A program made the translations under genes and the position numbers. A stretch of DNA of 64,000 nucleotides from Prorocentrum cordatum (taxonomy: Eukaryota > Sar > Dinophyceae > Prorocentrales > Prorocentraceae), in contig CAUYUJ010021048.1 in the NCBI GenBank assembly GCA_963575745.1, forward strand, positions 576,001 through 640,000, read 5' to 3'. The notes under the pieces are model-generated. The model saw nothing but the letters and a program-made list of their open reading frames with translations. It did no database searches and was not told where the DNA came from. This document shows positions 11,756 to 24,169 of the stretch, piece by piece; within the stretch, counting starts at the first letter, position 1, and every line of letters begins with the position of its first letter.

Positions 11756-12668
11756 CCTCTTTCGCTCGACCAGAGAGCCCCTCGGGAGAGGGAGCGGTGA
11801 CCTCGAGGCGCTCCTCCCAATCCAACTGCCGCGCGTCCTGCTTGTCCTGCGGACCCCAAAGCGACGGAGAACGGAGGGCCGCCGCTGCCTCGACTGGCCT
11901 TCTGCTGATAGGGGGGCACAGCGACCGCCGCTGAATCAACACCCCGACAAAAGACGCCTCTTCTGGCATGCGCACGCACGGTGGGGGCCCGACCACAAGG
12001 AACCTTCCACGAGGACCCCAACCATGAGACCCCAGACGTCCTTTGATTCTTGGTATGGGAACGTCACGCTTTCCATCGCAAAACAATCGAAGCCCAAGAA
12101 GCCCAGGGGACCCAGGGCACCCTGGAGGCAAGCAGGGTGTTTCTTTGTATGGGCCTCCACCGTAAGGGAGGGATCGAACAGGGCAGGGCCGTCCAGTGAA
12201 CGCCCAGAGCTGCCTAGTAAACGCCAGTTGTGGGGATTAGGTTGACGTTTCTGGATCACGGGCCGAGTCTCTTGCCCACCGCGACACTCACCATTACATG
12301 ATTCGTTATTTTCGTCCCTGCCTTGCGCTTCGCTTCCTTTTTCTCTCCTCTCTGCCTACCTTATATCTTTGCCTGCCTCTCCCCCTCCCTCTTTCTCAAG
12401 CTTTCTCGCTATCCCTCTCCCTCTCTTACTTTCTTTCGCTTTCTCTCTCTCTCTCTCTCTTTCTCCCTCCCTGTCTCGCAGTCCAATCATAAATCCCTAA
12501 AGGCAGCACACATAGGAGAAGAAAGGAAGGGGGGGAGGGGAGGAGGGCTACCCTCCTTTTCTTTTTGGCGACCATATACAGCAACTCCACGACAACCTAG
12601 GGCCCTCCGAGGGCACACCGAAGGTACTCGAGAGCGAGCTGGGCCCCTCCAGAGCCTCATGAATGGAT
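11756..12668. other. No gene seen; CT microsatellite
   Basis: GC-rich sequence with overlapping open frames but no recognisable protein. 12370-12475 is a CT/CTTT pyrimidine microsatellite. Confidence 0.4.
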
Positions 12669-13650
12669 TCTAAAGCTTTGGAAGCACGCAAAAACTCTCC
12701 GACACATTCTAAAGCCACCTATGGCCTACGAAAGGACCCAAGTGCCCTCTAGATCCGCCCGGCGCCATTGGGAGCACTCTAGCAATCCTGTGAAGCCGCC
12801 TGGATCATTCTAGGAGCCCCCTGGGCCCTAGGCCCTAGGGCTGTCCAGAACCTTCAGGCCTTTCGGCAACGTTGCGGTGCTTTCTAGAGCCATCAAACGC
12901 ATTCGAGCCTGCAAAATCCTCCTACAACTCTTTATGAGGTCTACACGTCCCGACCGCACTCGAGAGCACCGGAGAGCCTGTTAGATCTCTCCAGAGTCCT
13001 CCAATGTTGTTTCTATCTGCAACATACCACAAATCTCCGACGCAATCTAAACCCACCTGGGGCCTTCCAGAGCACCTGGGTGCCCTCTAGGTCCGCCCAA
13101 CGCCATCGGAAGCAATCCAGCAATCCTCTGAAGCCGCCTCGATCTGGGAGCCCTGTCGACATGTCTGGGCACTTCGACATTTTCGGCAGTATTGCGGTGT
13201 CCCCTAGGGCCATCAAGGGCACTCGAGCCTTCTAGATCAGTCTACAGATCTTTACAATCTCTACGAGGTCCCGAACGCATTCGGGAGCACTCGAGAGCAT
13301 GCTAGATCCCTCTTGAGCCTTCCAGGTGGATTCTAGGGCAACCTGAAGCATACAAGCAACCTTCAAAACTTTCTGAAGTCACATAGGGCATTCGAGAACA
13401 CCCCAGTGCTCTCTAAGATCCGTCTAGAGCCATTGAACGCACTCTGGCAGCAAAGAATTCCTCCGGGGCCGCCTGGGTGATTCTAAGAGCCCTCTAGAAT
13501 TGACTACAATCTTCAAAGCGTCTCGGCATCATTGCGGTGCCCACTGGAGCCATCAAGGGTACTCGAGCCTCGTAGGTCCTTCTACAGCTCTTCACAATCT
13601 CTAGATCTCCCGAGGGCACTCGAAAGCACTCGGACGCCCAGGCTGCGCTG
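12669..13650. repeat. Three tandem units of about 320-340 bases
   Basis: Units start near 12669, 13011 and 13327. Shared landmarks in order are TCCGACRCA, TGCCCTCTAGRTCCGCC, GAAGCCGCCT, TTGCGGTG, GCCATCAA with ACTCGAGCCT, and CTACGAGGTC/TCTAGATC. Divergence between copies is considerable. Confidence 0.65.
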
Positions 13651-13769
13651 CGCCATGTGACGTTGAGCTGCGATGCGCTCAGAGCGTTGTGGATCATAAC
13701 CCCTGCTGGGGACTCCTGGGACCTCCTGATACCTCCAGGGGGGTGCTTCCTGAAGCCTCCAGGGAACTC

Positions 13770-14140
13770 CTGGATTTGAGGCCACGCTATGGGAACATAC
13801 GTGACACAGAAAGGGTTTGAGTCCAGCCTATGGGAACGCATAGAAGAAAAACAATCTGGTTTGAGACTGGTCCATCGGTACATCAGTCAGCCATGAAATG
13901 TTTGAGGCCAGAAGTGTTTGATGCCAATGTATGGGAGCACAGGTACAAAACCACATGCTCCTTGACAACTTTCAGAACACACATAAACAACGAAAGGGAT
14001 TGAGACCTGTTCATCGGAACATAGTAAACAAACCAAAACATCCGAGACTACTCTACAGGAGCATACGTACAACACAATGAAATTGAGGCCAATCCATTGG
14101 AGTAGACGTAGAACCCATAAAGACTCGAGGCCGGTTTGTC
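13770..14140. repeat. About 42-base tandem repeat, eight units
   Basis: Units carry TTTGAGGCCA, then TATGGGAACATACGT and an A-rich end, e.g. near 13775, 13815, 13858 and 13902. They are degenerate toward 14140. Confidence 0.6.
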
Positions 14141-15170
14141 TCCCTCAACACACCGTCGGCCTGGTGTTAGCTCGCGCGCGTGCCGTTCACAGCACGAACC
14201 GCAATCAACAGACATCGCGAACCAGATCCGCAACTCCAATCGAGAGGGGTGAACGCTATGCAGCGCTGCGCCGCCCAATCAAAGCAGCGACCCAAGAGCA
14301 CCGAGTCAGCACGTCTCCGGCTGAGACGTGAACTACACGCGACTTCAGGCCATCGTCAAGCTCGAGGAGGGAGGAACCTAGAGAGGGGGAGCAGAGGGAA
14401 AACAAAGAACGCAGACACGAGGCCGCGGCCGATGCATCGAAAAGTTGCGAATGTATCCATAGAAGGTCCGGACGATCATTCGTATAAGCGGGCGTCACAT
14501 AACAACAATTAATGAATCGCAGCACAGTGCGTAAGATCTGGTAGGATCCTATCCCGAATTTCTGGTGAGCCACAGCGCGGGAACCAGCAGGGGGGGGGAG
14601 AAGGAGAAATACAGTGAAACCCACAATCACTAAACAATGCGCCTGGCTTTACCGCAAGAGCGAATGGCACAGAGCACAGTGCTAAATCTGTGTGCGAAGC
14701 ACGCGTCAGCATCAAGTTGAAAGGGCCTGAGGCGGACCCAGGATAACCAGGGCGGCCTAGAGGGTCGGACAGTGCTGGGCGAGAAAACGGCCTCGACCTG
14801 CATGCAGGCAGTGCGGAAACACCAATTGGGAGCAGAGGGGAGGGAAGAGAGGGAAGGAGGACGAGGAAAGAAAAACCAGACATCTCCTTCGTCGAACGTC
14901 GCGCGGCTGGACCTCGGATGCTATATCTCGCCTGGACAGACCTGCATTTGGGAGCCCCGCAGGCGGGGCCCAGAGGACCCCCAGGTGGACGACCCGGGAG
15001 AGCAACGACGGCAAGAGCCACAAGAGGGGACGACACCCGGGAACCAGGGCGAGCGGGGAACCGGGGGAGGGAAGAGAGCGAGACGGAGGATGACCGCCGA
15101 GGGGGAGAGGGACGAGGCCCGGGCGACGGCCGCAGAGACGAGCAGGGGAGGGGACAGAAGGAGGAGGAGG
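14141..15170. other. No gene seen
   Basis: GC-rich sequence with open frames on both strands but no recognised domain. The right part is purine-rich. Confidence 0.4.
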
Positions 15171-15174
15171 AGGA

Positions 15175-15985
15175 GGAGCAGGAGGAGGAGCAGCAGGAGG
15201 ACCAGTGCAAACCCAAGACCCATCAACGACGTTGGAAGAAACCCTCCCTCCAACTTCCCTCTTCATAAGCCCCTACAACAGTTCGTTTCCAATGAGGGAA
15301 TTACCTCGTTGGGAGACTTCCGTTCGAAGACCCTGAAGCATGCCAAAGCACCATTCTCGGGACTCCAACGCCACGGATCAACCCTACTATGGCGCCTTGG
15401 CGGTCTTGAACCGTGCCAGAACACCATTCCTGGGACTTCAACGCTGCGAATCCATGTAACTGTTGCACTCTCACAATCCTGAATCCTTCCAGAATGTCAT
15501 TATTGGTACGTTGACCGAGGGAAGTCGCGAAATTCCTGTAATTTGCTTAAACGAATGTGCGCGGCGCTAAGGCGAGAACCACAGTTTGAAAACGAGCCAC
15601 CCTCAATCCGTGAAATGCTTGCCAATTTTGAAACCGAGTCTGCACGGCGCTAAAGCGAGAGCCACACTTTGAAACGACCCACTCTCAATATGTGAAGCTC
15701 TTGCGTTTGTTACATTTAGAAATACTGCAACAATGAAATTAATAATAAAAATAATGACACTAATAACAATAATAATACGAATAAGACTCACAATCATAAT
15801 AAAGATCAAGAGTGCGAAGAGTGCGCGCGGCGCTACGGCGAGAACCGCAGTTTGAAAACGGCACGCCCTCAAACAGTCAAGCTTTTGCAAATGTTTAAGA
15901 CGAGTGTGCGCGGCGCTGAAGCGAGAGCCACATTTTGAAAACCACCCGCCCTCCATGTGTGATACTGTTGTCAATGTTGGACCTT
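15175..15985 (-). repeat. Module M, copy 2 (inverted)
   Basis: Reverse complement of the 10.95-11.76 kb module: (GGA)n, then GGACCAGTGCAAACCCAAGA, CATCAACGACGTTG, the middle with CATTCTCGGGACTCCAACGC, and 82-base units with GGCGCTAAGGCGAGA. An AAT-rich patch (about 15715-15815) interrupts it. Confidence 0.75.
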
Positions 15986-16019
15986 CAAGGACATAAATGG
16001 TGAGGAAGTCTAAAGCGAA

Positions 16020-17297
16020 ATGCCTGGCCCGCACTTTCGACCAGCCTCGGGGTACGACAGGAAGGAATCACTTATAAGGAAGAGGGATGGAAGAGGAGGA
16101 AGAAGAGGAAGAAGAGGAGGAGGAGGAAGAGAAGGACAGGAGGAGGCAAAGAGAGATACCTTCATTGGCGCACCCGGCCTCACATCCGCTGCGTGTCCAA
16201 CGCGGCGGCGGCCCGGCGATGCCCTTGGACGGCTTCCAAGGCGGCCTGATCCAGCGCGCGGCGCACTGTGCCCTTGCCGCCCCAAAGCCGCACGCTGGCG
16301 ACGAAATTGGAAATGCACCCGGTACGCCGCAGCCGCCCGCACTACCCCGAGCGTCAGGCGGGCATCTGGGAGCTCAGACTCCAGCTCCAGCAGCAAGTCC
16401 AGCCGCCGCGCTTCGCGGTCACGCCGGTGCCGCAGCCGCAGATGGCCGGCGCCAGTCTCGGCGAGGGCGCGGCACACCGTGGCGTGCGCCTCCGAATCGC
16501 CGCCCTCGAGGCCGCACCGGTGGGCATTGGGCATGCCCCGCGCCCGCCGAAGCGCCTTGCAGTGCACCGCCCCGACCAGAGGGTGCCCCGACGGCGGCCG
16601 CCACGCGGAGAGGGACGAAGGCGGCCAGCTGGCGCTGGACGGCCAGCGCCCGCTGGGCGCGAAGCCGAAGGAAGAGCGGCGTCTCCTGGTGCGTCAGCTT
16701 CGCGGCGCACGCGCGTTTCTGGCGCCCTCCGCTTTGGGCGAGAGTCAGTTGCCCGACCCCTCGCTGCAGTCAAAACTCCGCCCTGCGTGTCTGGGCAAGG
16801 GTCCACGGCCTCGCCGCCGAAGCGGCTGCCCGGCCCTGCGCCTCGAGGGGGGTGATGCCCTGCCGCCTCAGCGCGTCGGCAGTGTCCCGCAGCCTCTGGA
16901 GGCACGACGTCTTGCACCAACTGGACCACCGCGCCAGGCGCTGGATTCGCCCAGACTCGCGCAGCAGTGCCCCCAAGCGGCGAAGACGAGGCTCGCGCTG
17001 CAGCCCCTCCTGACCCAGCGCTTCGCGGTGCCACACCCGAAGCTTCCCCTCAAGGCCCACGTTCCTCAGATCCTGGAACTCCTGCGGGAAGCCGAAGCCC
17101 CGCCGCAGGCCGTGCAAGTCGCCCAGGACGCACCATCTGATCGGGCCACGCACGAGGGTCTGTAGGAGCCAGGCCTCGATGGACGTCCACTGGCTCGGAA
17201 GACCCTGCGCACGACGGCAGCGAACTGCAGCCCGATAAGACGGCCCTGTCTCAAATGGACGAGGCCCGCGGCGACACCGACAGCCTGTCCCGTTCAA
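16020..17297 (-). pseudogene. Non-LTR (LINE-like) retrotransposon 3' end, decayed
   Basis: Minus-strand frames encode what looks like the C-terminal region of a dinoflagellate LINE polyprotein. First comes a helical stretch in one frame at about 17230-16850 (SIEAWLLQTLVRGPIRW, then GFPQEFQDLRNVG and KLRVWHREALGQEG). In another frame, near 16520-16480, there is a zinc-knuckle-like HRCGLEGGDSEAH. The RT domain itself is absent, as expected of a 5'-truncated LINE copy. The pieces lie in different frames and no full frame runs through, so this is a fossil. Assignment rests on remembered family resemblance, not on a catalytic motif, and could be wrong. Confidence 0.4.
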
Positions 17298-17440
17298 AAT
17301 GGACAGGATCTGCTGCTGATCTTAGCGCCCATTCTTTCGGTACCCGTTTCGATCGTAGCGATCGCTCCAGCGACGGGCCACTTCTACTTCTACGTACGTG
17401 CAGCTGAACTAGAGGTCTCCAGAATGGGGTTCAAGTAATG

Positions 17441-17600
17441 GGGTCGGGGGATTGCGCCGCATCGCCGATGCAGCGCCGATGTGTCGGCGATGTCGGCGAT
17501 GCATAGGCGACGTCGGCGTGGAGAAATTCTGGCTCCACATCGAGCCGAATCGCCGATGCATCGGCGATGCGGCGCATTCTGGCAATCCTCCGACCCCATC
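17441..17600. repeat. Inverted repeat with perfect 20-base arms
   Basis: TGCGCCGCATCGCCGATGCA at 17453-17472 is the exact reverse complement of 17557-17576. With a short bulge the arms extend outward (GGGGTCGG.GGATTG on both sides). The loop is made of TCGGCGATG repeats. It could be a small hairpin element or a fold-back of a minisatellite. Confidence 0.7.
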
Positions 17601-18010
17601 TGGGCGACGAAAAGAAACAGGTCTTACGCAAGATGACGCAGCGTCCTCACGCCGCGGCTTACGCGGGCCGTCAGCGTGGCACGCCACATTGGAAACGAGA
17701 GCGCTCGCGGGTGACCTTTCGCGCGCGGCTTACGCGCCAATGTCGTCGCAGTCGACCCCGCTTCCTTCCGTCGCTCATCTGGGAAGCCTAAGCGAGCAGC
17801 CTCCCGGCGACCCAGGATCCTGCAGGGTACCGGGCGCGTCCAGCAACAGGCCTGCCAGGCCCGTGCCCATCCGCCCCAGGGGAGGGGCGCCAAGTGCTGC
17901 CGAAGGTGCCCATGACCCAGCCTGGAGATGCCTGCGCCGTGAAAAGGTAAAGACATACAACTTTTGCCCGTTTTCGGCCTCCAAGGTCCTTCGCCGGGTC
18001 CTGGGACCGT
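17600..18010. other. No gene seen
   Basis: GC-rich sequence without recognisable features. Confidence 0.35.
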
Positions 18011-18660
18011 TACAAAAAACCTTATCTTGGCGAAGGACCCAACCATATGCAGTTATGAGTACCGTCGTTGCGGGTATCGCCTTCGGGGGATCTCCTCATG
18101 AGGCCATGAAGCATGCGAAGGGTGTGCCGATCTGGGGCGGGGCCGCCATGATGGCGCTTCCACTGGTGCTGTAGGCGGAACGCACTACGGGGCCGTGAAA
18201 AATGTGAGGGCTGCGCCGCAATGGGGCGGGGCCGCCACCTGGGCATTCGGTGGAGCTCCCTATGAGGCAACGAAGCGCTGTGCTGGGCGGGGGAGACGCA
18301 TGCGAGTACAGCCGTTAGGGCCTTCGGTGGAGCTCCCCATGGGGCCACGAAGCGCTGTGCTGGGTGGGTGGGAGCGCATGCGAACACCTCCACTGGGGCC
18401 TTCGGTGGAGCTCCCTATCGGGCCATGAAGCGCTGTGCTGGGTGGGGAAAACACATGCGAACACAGCCGCTGGAGCCTTCGGTGGAGTTCCCTATGGGGC
18501 CACGACACGCAATGGGTGAGGGAACCGCATGCGAGTGCAACCACTAGGGCCTTCGGTGGAGCTCCCTGTGGGGCCACGAAGCGCTGCACTGGGTGGGGGT
18601 GACGCATGCGGGCGGTGCCACGGAGGCCTTCGGTGGAGCTCCCTATGGGGCCTCCGCCCA
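18010..18660 (+). repeat. Satellite array S (77-base units), forward arm
   Basis: A leader (TATCTTGGCGAAGGACCCAA, CATATG, CCTTCGG) at about 18022-18090 is followed by units starting GGTGGAGCTCCCTATG at 18249, 18326, 18404, 18482, 18556 and 18634. The same leader and unit occur in reverse orientation at 19.96-21.14 kb. Confidence 0.8.
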
Positions 18661-19960
18661 CGGGCGACAGGAGCCCATGTAAAAATATGCGTTTCGCTGG
18701 GGAGATCCTCAACAAATCGTCATGTCAGATACCCGCCTGGGCGACCTGAGGCGCTTCTTCAAAATAGGCGTCTCGCTTGAGACATTCTCGAATAGTCTGC
18801 GCGCCGCACTGGATGTGGGACTTTACCCAAGTATTCATCGAACGGGAAGTCGCCAGCCCGACGCAAGTTGAGAGACAGGGACAATGGAACACAGCAAAAA
18901 CAGCAGAACCCTAGGCCAAAGCCCTTTCTGGGAAAATCAAAGCTTGGCCCAAGGTGTTCCCAGGATTTCTGTGGAGACCCATATGTCAGACGAAGCCAGG
19001 ACTGGGGCGAATCGGATCGAGACACATCAAGGATCTCTGAGATCCGGCGGTTCTGGAAGATGTATTGGGCGCCGCGGCCATTCCAGGTTCCAGAGCGCTC
19101 CGGAACGGTCTGAGAGCGCCCCGGAACGCTCTGGAACGAATTATCCCGGTCCTAGCCCCGCCCAAAGGCGTCAAGGTGTCCCCATGGTACACATGGCCTC
19201 CAGAGAACACCTCATCTGGCCTGGGGGGCACAAGCCCTAATATCCGCCGATTTGTTGATCGATCTGTGGCTCCAAGAAGTCCCGACCGCTTCTTTGGGCC
19301 AATAGTTGCGTCCCGGATCCGTTTTTTGCTGGCCCCTTCGCCTGGTAATGGCCCCCGGGGGCAGACATCAGGGGTAAACCCGCCTGTTGCCAAAACCTGA
19401 TCGCCGCAGATCTGGGGGGCTCCACAGCGGCGCGCGAAGCTGGGGCACGTCCTGGCCACTTCTGGCAACACCTGCGACGGGGGCCAGGGGCCTGGCCCGG
19501 CGCCGGCGCTGTGCGGAGCGGCGCGGCTGCCTGCGCTCCTCACCCTCGCGGCCCTCCCCGTCGCCGCGCCCCCCCGCTTCACTTTGCCAACCGCCGCCGC
19601 CGCTTCTCCTCGTTTCCTTTGCGCGGCGCGGCCCGCGGCTGCCTACGCTCCTCCTCCTCGGCAGGCTCGCCGCCACCCTCCCTTCGGCCCGACCCCCTTC
19701 CCCAAGGGGGGCGGCAAATATCGAGAAGGGGGTGGGCCCCCACTCCATCTCGCCTCCCTGACAGTTGCACGCTAGGAACATTACTTTCCCCTCTCCCCCG
19801 AAGACGGCTGAGAGTGGCGCGCCCCCCTGCGCGATTGGTTTTTTCCCAACCATCCTGTGTTGTTGGGTCCTCGTTTTGAAGACACGGTCCCCGCGTTCCT
19901 TTCCTCTTCTCCTCTTCTCCTCCTCCTCCCCCTCCTCCCCTCCCTCCTCCTTCTTCCATG
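18661..19960. other. Spacer between inverted arrays; no gene
   Basis: Holds short dispersed-repeat pieces (TTTCGCTGGGGAGATCCTC near 18690, AGAACCCTAGGCC with CCCTTTCTGGGAAAA near 18905) and a GGAACG/CTCTGG minisatellite at 19080-19140. The rest is GC-rich with no recognised protein. Confidence 0.4.
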
Positions 19961-19964
19961 CGCT

Positions 19965-21140
19965 TCACCCACCCAGCACAGCGCTTCGTGGCCCCATAAA
20001 GGGGGTCCATCGAAGCCCCCAGTGGGACCGCCCGCATGCGTCTCCCACACCAAATTTGGCATTTTCACCCACCCAGTACAGCGCTTCGTGGCCCCATAGG
20101 GAGCTCCACCGAAGCCTCCAGTGGGACCGCCCGCGTGCGCCCCCCACGCCCAAGTTGGCATTTCCATCCACCCAGCACAGCGCTTCGTGACCCCATAGGG
20201 AGCTCCACCGAAGCCCCCAGTGGAACCGCCCACATGGGTCCCCCACATCCGCTTTGGCATTTTCACCCACCCAGTGCAACGTTTCGTGGCCCATTAAGGA
20301 GCCCCACCGAAGCCCCCAGTGGGACCGCCCGCATGCGTCCCCCACACCCAACTCGGCATCGCCACCCACCCAGTGCAGCGCGTCGTGGCCCCATAGGGAG
20401 CTCCACCGAAGCCCCCAGTGAACCGCCCGCATGCGTCCCCCACACCCAATTTGACATTTTCACCCTCCCAGTACCTTCGTGGCCCCATAGGGAGCTCCAC
20501 CAAGGCCTCCAGTGGGACCGCCCGCATGCGTCACCCACACCCACTTTGCCACTTTCACCCACCCAGTACAACGTTTCGTGGCCCAATAGGGAGCCCCACC
20601 GAAGCCTCCACTGGGACCGCCCGCGTGCGTCCCCCACACCCAATTTGGCATTGTCACCCACCCAGTGCAGCGCTTCGTGGCCCCATAGGGAGCTCCACCG
20701 AAGCCCCCGCTGGGACCGCCCGCATGCGTCCCCCACACCAAATCTGGCATTTTCACAAACCCAGTGCAGCGCTTCGTGGCCCCATAGGGAGCTCCACCGA
20801 AGCCCCCAGTGGGGCCGCCCGCATGCGTCCCCCACACCCAATTTGGCATTTGCACCCACCCTTTACAACGCTTCGCGGCCCCATGGGGAGCTCCACCGAA
20901 GCCCCCAATGGGACCGCCCGCACGCGTCCCACACGCCTAGTTTGGTATTTTTACCAACCCAGTGCAGCGCTTCGTGGCCTCATAGGGATCTTCACCGACG
21001 GCCCCAGTGCTGCCGCCCGCATGCGTCCCCCCCCGCCCAGCGCAGCGCTTCGTGGCCCCAAAGGGAGCTTCACCGAAGGAGATATTCACAAGTGCGGTGC
21101 CCACAACTTCATATGTTTGGGTCCTTCGCCAGGATAGCTC
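19965..21140 (-). repeat. Satellite array S (99-base units), reverse arm
   Basis: About eleven units with GGGAGCTCCACCGAAG at 20099, 20199, 20397, 20490, 20589, 20688, 20789, 20886 and so on, each carrying an extra segment (CCCAATTTGGCATTTTCACC) absent from the forward arm. It ends at 21078-21140 in the reverse complement of the forward arm's leader (TTTGGGTCCTTCGCCAGGATA). Confidence 0.85.
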
Positions 21141-21500
21141 TCATACATGTTTTGTGTCGGCGGCTGGGCAGGGGACGTCTGCGCTGGCGATCGGATGCCT
21201 AGACGGGGATGCCGCTAGAGCGAAATGTGCCACCATGCAAGAGGAGGAGCGGGGAGGGCACGGCCGAAAGGGGTGCGGACGGAGCGAGCGGCTCAAGGGG
21301 GACGCATCGCTCCCCGAGCGAGCGGCGCGGCCAGCCCCGCCGGCAAGCCCGCGGCGGCTGCTGCGTCAGCGGGCCAGGCGGCAGCATTTCCTCACACACA
21401 GGATGTGCTGGCCAGAGCCTTTTTGTTCTTATGTGCTTGTTCTCCGAGTAGGCTTGCCTATAAAGATCCCCAACTCCAACCATAGAACACTGATCCACGG
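21141..21500. other. No gene seen
   Basis: Short GC-rich stretch without recognisable features. Confidence 0.35.
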
Positions 21501-22180
21501 TTCCCCCCCAATACGCGCGTCCTCTGTTGCGCATGGCTTCCGCTGTTGCGCATGGCTTCCTCTGCTATCCGCATGGCTGTCTCTTGCCCCTACACGCGTT
21601 CTCTGTTGCGCATGGCTTTTCTCTGATAACGCCCTCTGCTGAGCATGGTTTCCGCTGCTATCCGTATGGTTTCTCAAGCATGCGCATGACATGCCTTGAT
21701 ATCCGCATGGCTTCCACTGTATCGACATGGTTTCCCCTGTTGTTCCCTTTGTTTCCTCTAGCTGCTCTAGTGACGCCTCAAGAATCGCCCAGCAATCGTC
21801 AAGCTCAGAAGTACAGCCAAGTAGAGCATAATAAACTACAGCAGCATAGAGTAGAGAAGAGTAGGTGAGTAGAGTATAACATAACATAAGATAGTATGAT
21901 AAGAGTAGAGTAGGGCAGAGGAGAGAAGAGTACAGTAAGAGTAGAGCAGAGCAGAGAGTAGCTGATGCGTATGGGAAGGTAGAGTACGGTAGAGTCAAAC
22001 ATATAGCGTCCAGCCGAGCATAACCGCGTAGGGTATATGGTGTATTCGAATCGGGTCGAGTATATCATACTGTATCAGAGTACAGCAGAGCACAGCATGC
22101 ATAATCAAATAGGGCGAGGCAAAATGGAACAGCGTGTCGATTAGAGTAAGGTCGGGCAGAATGGAGTAGGAGTTACATCT
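21500..22180. repeat. GCGCATGGCTTCC minisatellite and AGAGTAG tract
   Basis: 21515-21745 has about ten units around TGTTGCGCATGGCTTCCTC. 21800-22180 is an AGAGTAGAG-type 5-base minisatellite. Confidence 0.8.
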
Positions 22181-22249
22181 GAATCAAGTTAGCCAGGTCG
22201 AGCGAGTCGTAATGCTCCGCCTACTCCCACCCTCCCTTCCACGACACAA

Positions 22250-23440
22250 CAAGATCGAATCACGAACCCGGAAAGGGATTGAGAACTGCGAGGCATGGAA
22301 CCGTTTCTAAGGACCTCAGATGCAGATGCAATTGGGCGATGCCAGGGGGACATGCCAGGGGGACGCGCCGCGGAACGTCCCAAGGGGCGCGCCAAGGGAC
22401 GTGCCAAAGGACGCGCCACGGGGACGCACCGCGGGACGTGCCAAGGGGACGCGCTACGGAACGTGCCAATGGACGTGCCACGGGACGTGCCAGGGGACGC
22501 GCCGCGCGACGTGCCAGGGGGACTGGCCACGGGACGCGCCACGGAACGTCCCAGAGAACGTGCCAAGCGACACGCCAAGGGACGTGCCAAGGAACGCGCC
22601 AGGGAACGTGCCACGGGACGTCCCTGACACAGGGCCAGGATCCCTCGTAAACTGCCCCGAATTCGCGCCTCCAGGGCAAGGATCCCTCGTCAATCACGCT
22701 TCGCCCGCTCCCCCTGGGCCACGATCCCTCGTAAACTACGTTGCGCCCGCGCTCCCAAGGCCGCGTTCCCTTTGTAAATTACGCTGTATCCGCGCATCCA
22801 AGGGCAAGATCCCTACTACATCACGCCGTGTCCGCGCGCTCCCAGGGCCACGATCCCTCGTAAACTACGCTGCGCCCGCGCTCCCAAATCCACGATCCAT
22901 TGTAAATTACGCTGGGTCCGCGCTCCCAAGGCCGCGATCCCTTGTAACTTGTGCTGCGTCCGCTCTCCCTGGACCGCGATCCCTCGGAAACCATGCTGCG
23001 CCCGCGATCCCAGGGCCGCGCCCTCTTTATGAATTACGCAAGGTCAACGCCCCCAGTTACGCAAGGCTCGCGCCCCCAATCCCTGGGCAACGATCCATTG
23101 TAAACTACGCTGCGTCCGCGCTCCCAGGGCCGCGCTCCCTCGCGAATTACGCTGCGTCCGCGCTTCCACGGGCAGGATCCCTCATACATTACGCTGTGCC
23201 CGCCCCCCTCAAAAAGGACACGATCCCTTGACAATACGCTGCGCCCGCCCGCTTCCAAGGCCACGATCCTTCGTAAACTACGCTGCGTCGACGCTCCCAG
23301 GGCCGCGCTCCCTCGTGAATTACGCGGCGCCCGCGCTCCCAGGGCCACGGCCCTCCGTACATTACGCTGGGTTCGCGCCTCCAAGGCTAAGACCCCTCGT
23401 CAATTACGCTGCGTCCGCGCTCTCAGTGCCAGGACCGCTA
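22250..23440. repeat. Compound satellite module, copy 2
   Basis: A leader at 22258-22345 (AAAGGGATTGAGAACTGCGA, GGCATGGAACCG) is followed by a 12-base GGACGTGCCA array to about 22625, then some nineteen units of 40-43 bases (CCACGATCCCTCGTAAACTA, CGCTGCGTCCGCGCTCCC) to 23440. The leader also precedes the array at 60.6 kb. Confidence 0.85.
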
Positions 23441-23539
23441 AAACACAAATGTTTCGCAAGCGACTTCCTCAGACATTCGGCGCGCAGGGTGCGCTATCGT
23501 CGAGCGGGCACGCAACAATCAAACCTTCCTTCTCCAAAA

Positions 23540-24140
23540 TAAGCGCGTGGTTCGAGACATCCGCTGAATTCCAGCGCGCGGGACGCGCCGTCCTCGAGCG
23601 GACACGAACACAGTCAACGTCCCCATTGGTTTGAGAATGCGAGGGTCTCCAAACCTAACGTTTTTTTTTTACCACGGATTCTACGCAAAACGCTCCGCAC
23701 ACCGCTTCTTTCACTAGGGGAAACATGCGTCGGCGGACACACTTGTTGATCGAGGATCAGAGATAAGGGGGGGGGGGCATTTCCCTCGAACGGGCACGCG
23801 CGACACGCATTTGTTCGACCACAAAAATCAAAATTCACCGAATTGTGTATCGCAGGTAATTCCGTTCCTCGAAATTCCTGCGCGCGGGACGCGCCATCCT
23901 CGAGCAGGCAAACAAGCGATACACGTTTCCATATACCAACGTATTAACATAAATTTCGAGGGTCTCCATACCTAGCGCTTTACCGTGGATTCTGCGCAAA
24001 ACGCTCCGCATACAAGTTTTGTATGATGGGAAACGTGTGCCTGCGGACCCCGTTGTGCATCAGGAATCCGAGAGAGGGGTGCACTTTCCTCGAATGGGCA
24101 CGCGCGAAACGCATGTTTTAAATCGGTTCTTACCCCGATT
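23540..24140. repeat. 300-base dispersed repeat, two tandem copies
   Basis: Copies at about 23570-23835 and 23875-24140 (spacing about 305) share GCGCGGGACGCGCCRTCCTC, GAGCGGGCAC, GGATTCTRCGCAAAACGCTC, GGGAAACRTGYGTC and CCTCGAAYGGGCACGCGCGA. Further copies lie at 62.0-62.26 kb and, diverged, near 3.6 kb. Confidence 0.7.
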
Positions 24141-24169
24141 GATACTACACAAACAGAATCCCTTGAAAT

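Noticed and set aside
19960-21202. 388-codon plus-strand frame and antisense partners
   Set aside because: The frame follows the 99-base satellite, whose period is a multiple of three; peptide repeats mirror the DNA repeats.
22640-23440. Possible CRISPR array (regular 40-base units)
   Set aside because: Units are contiguous and similar over their full length, with no unique spacers, no leader and no cas genes, in eukaryotic DNA.
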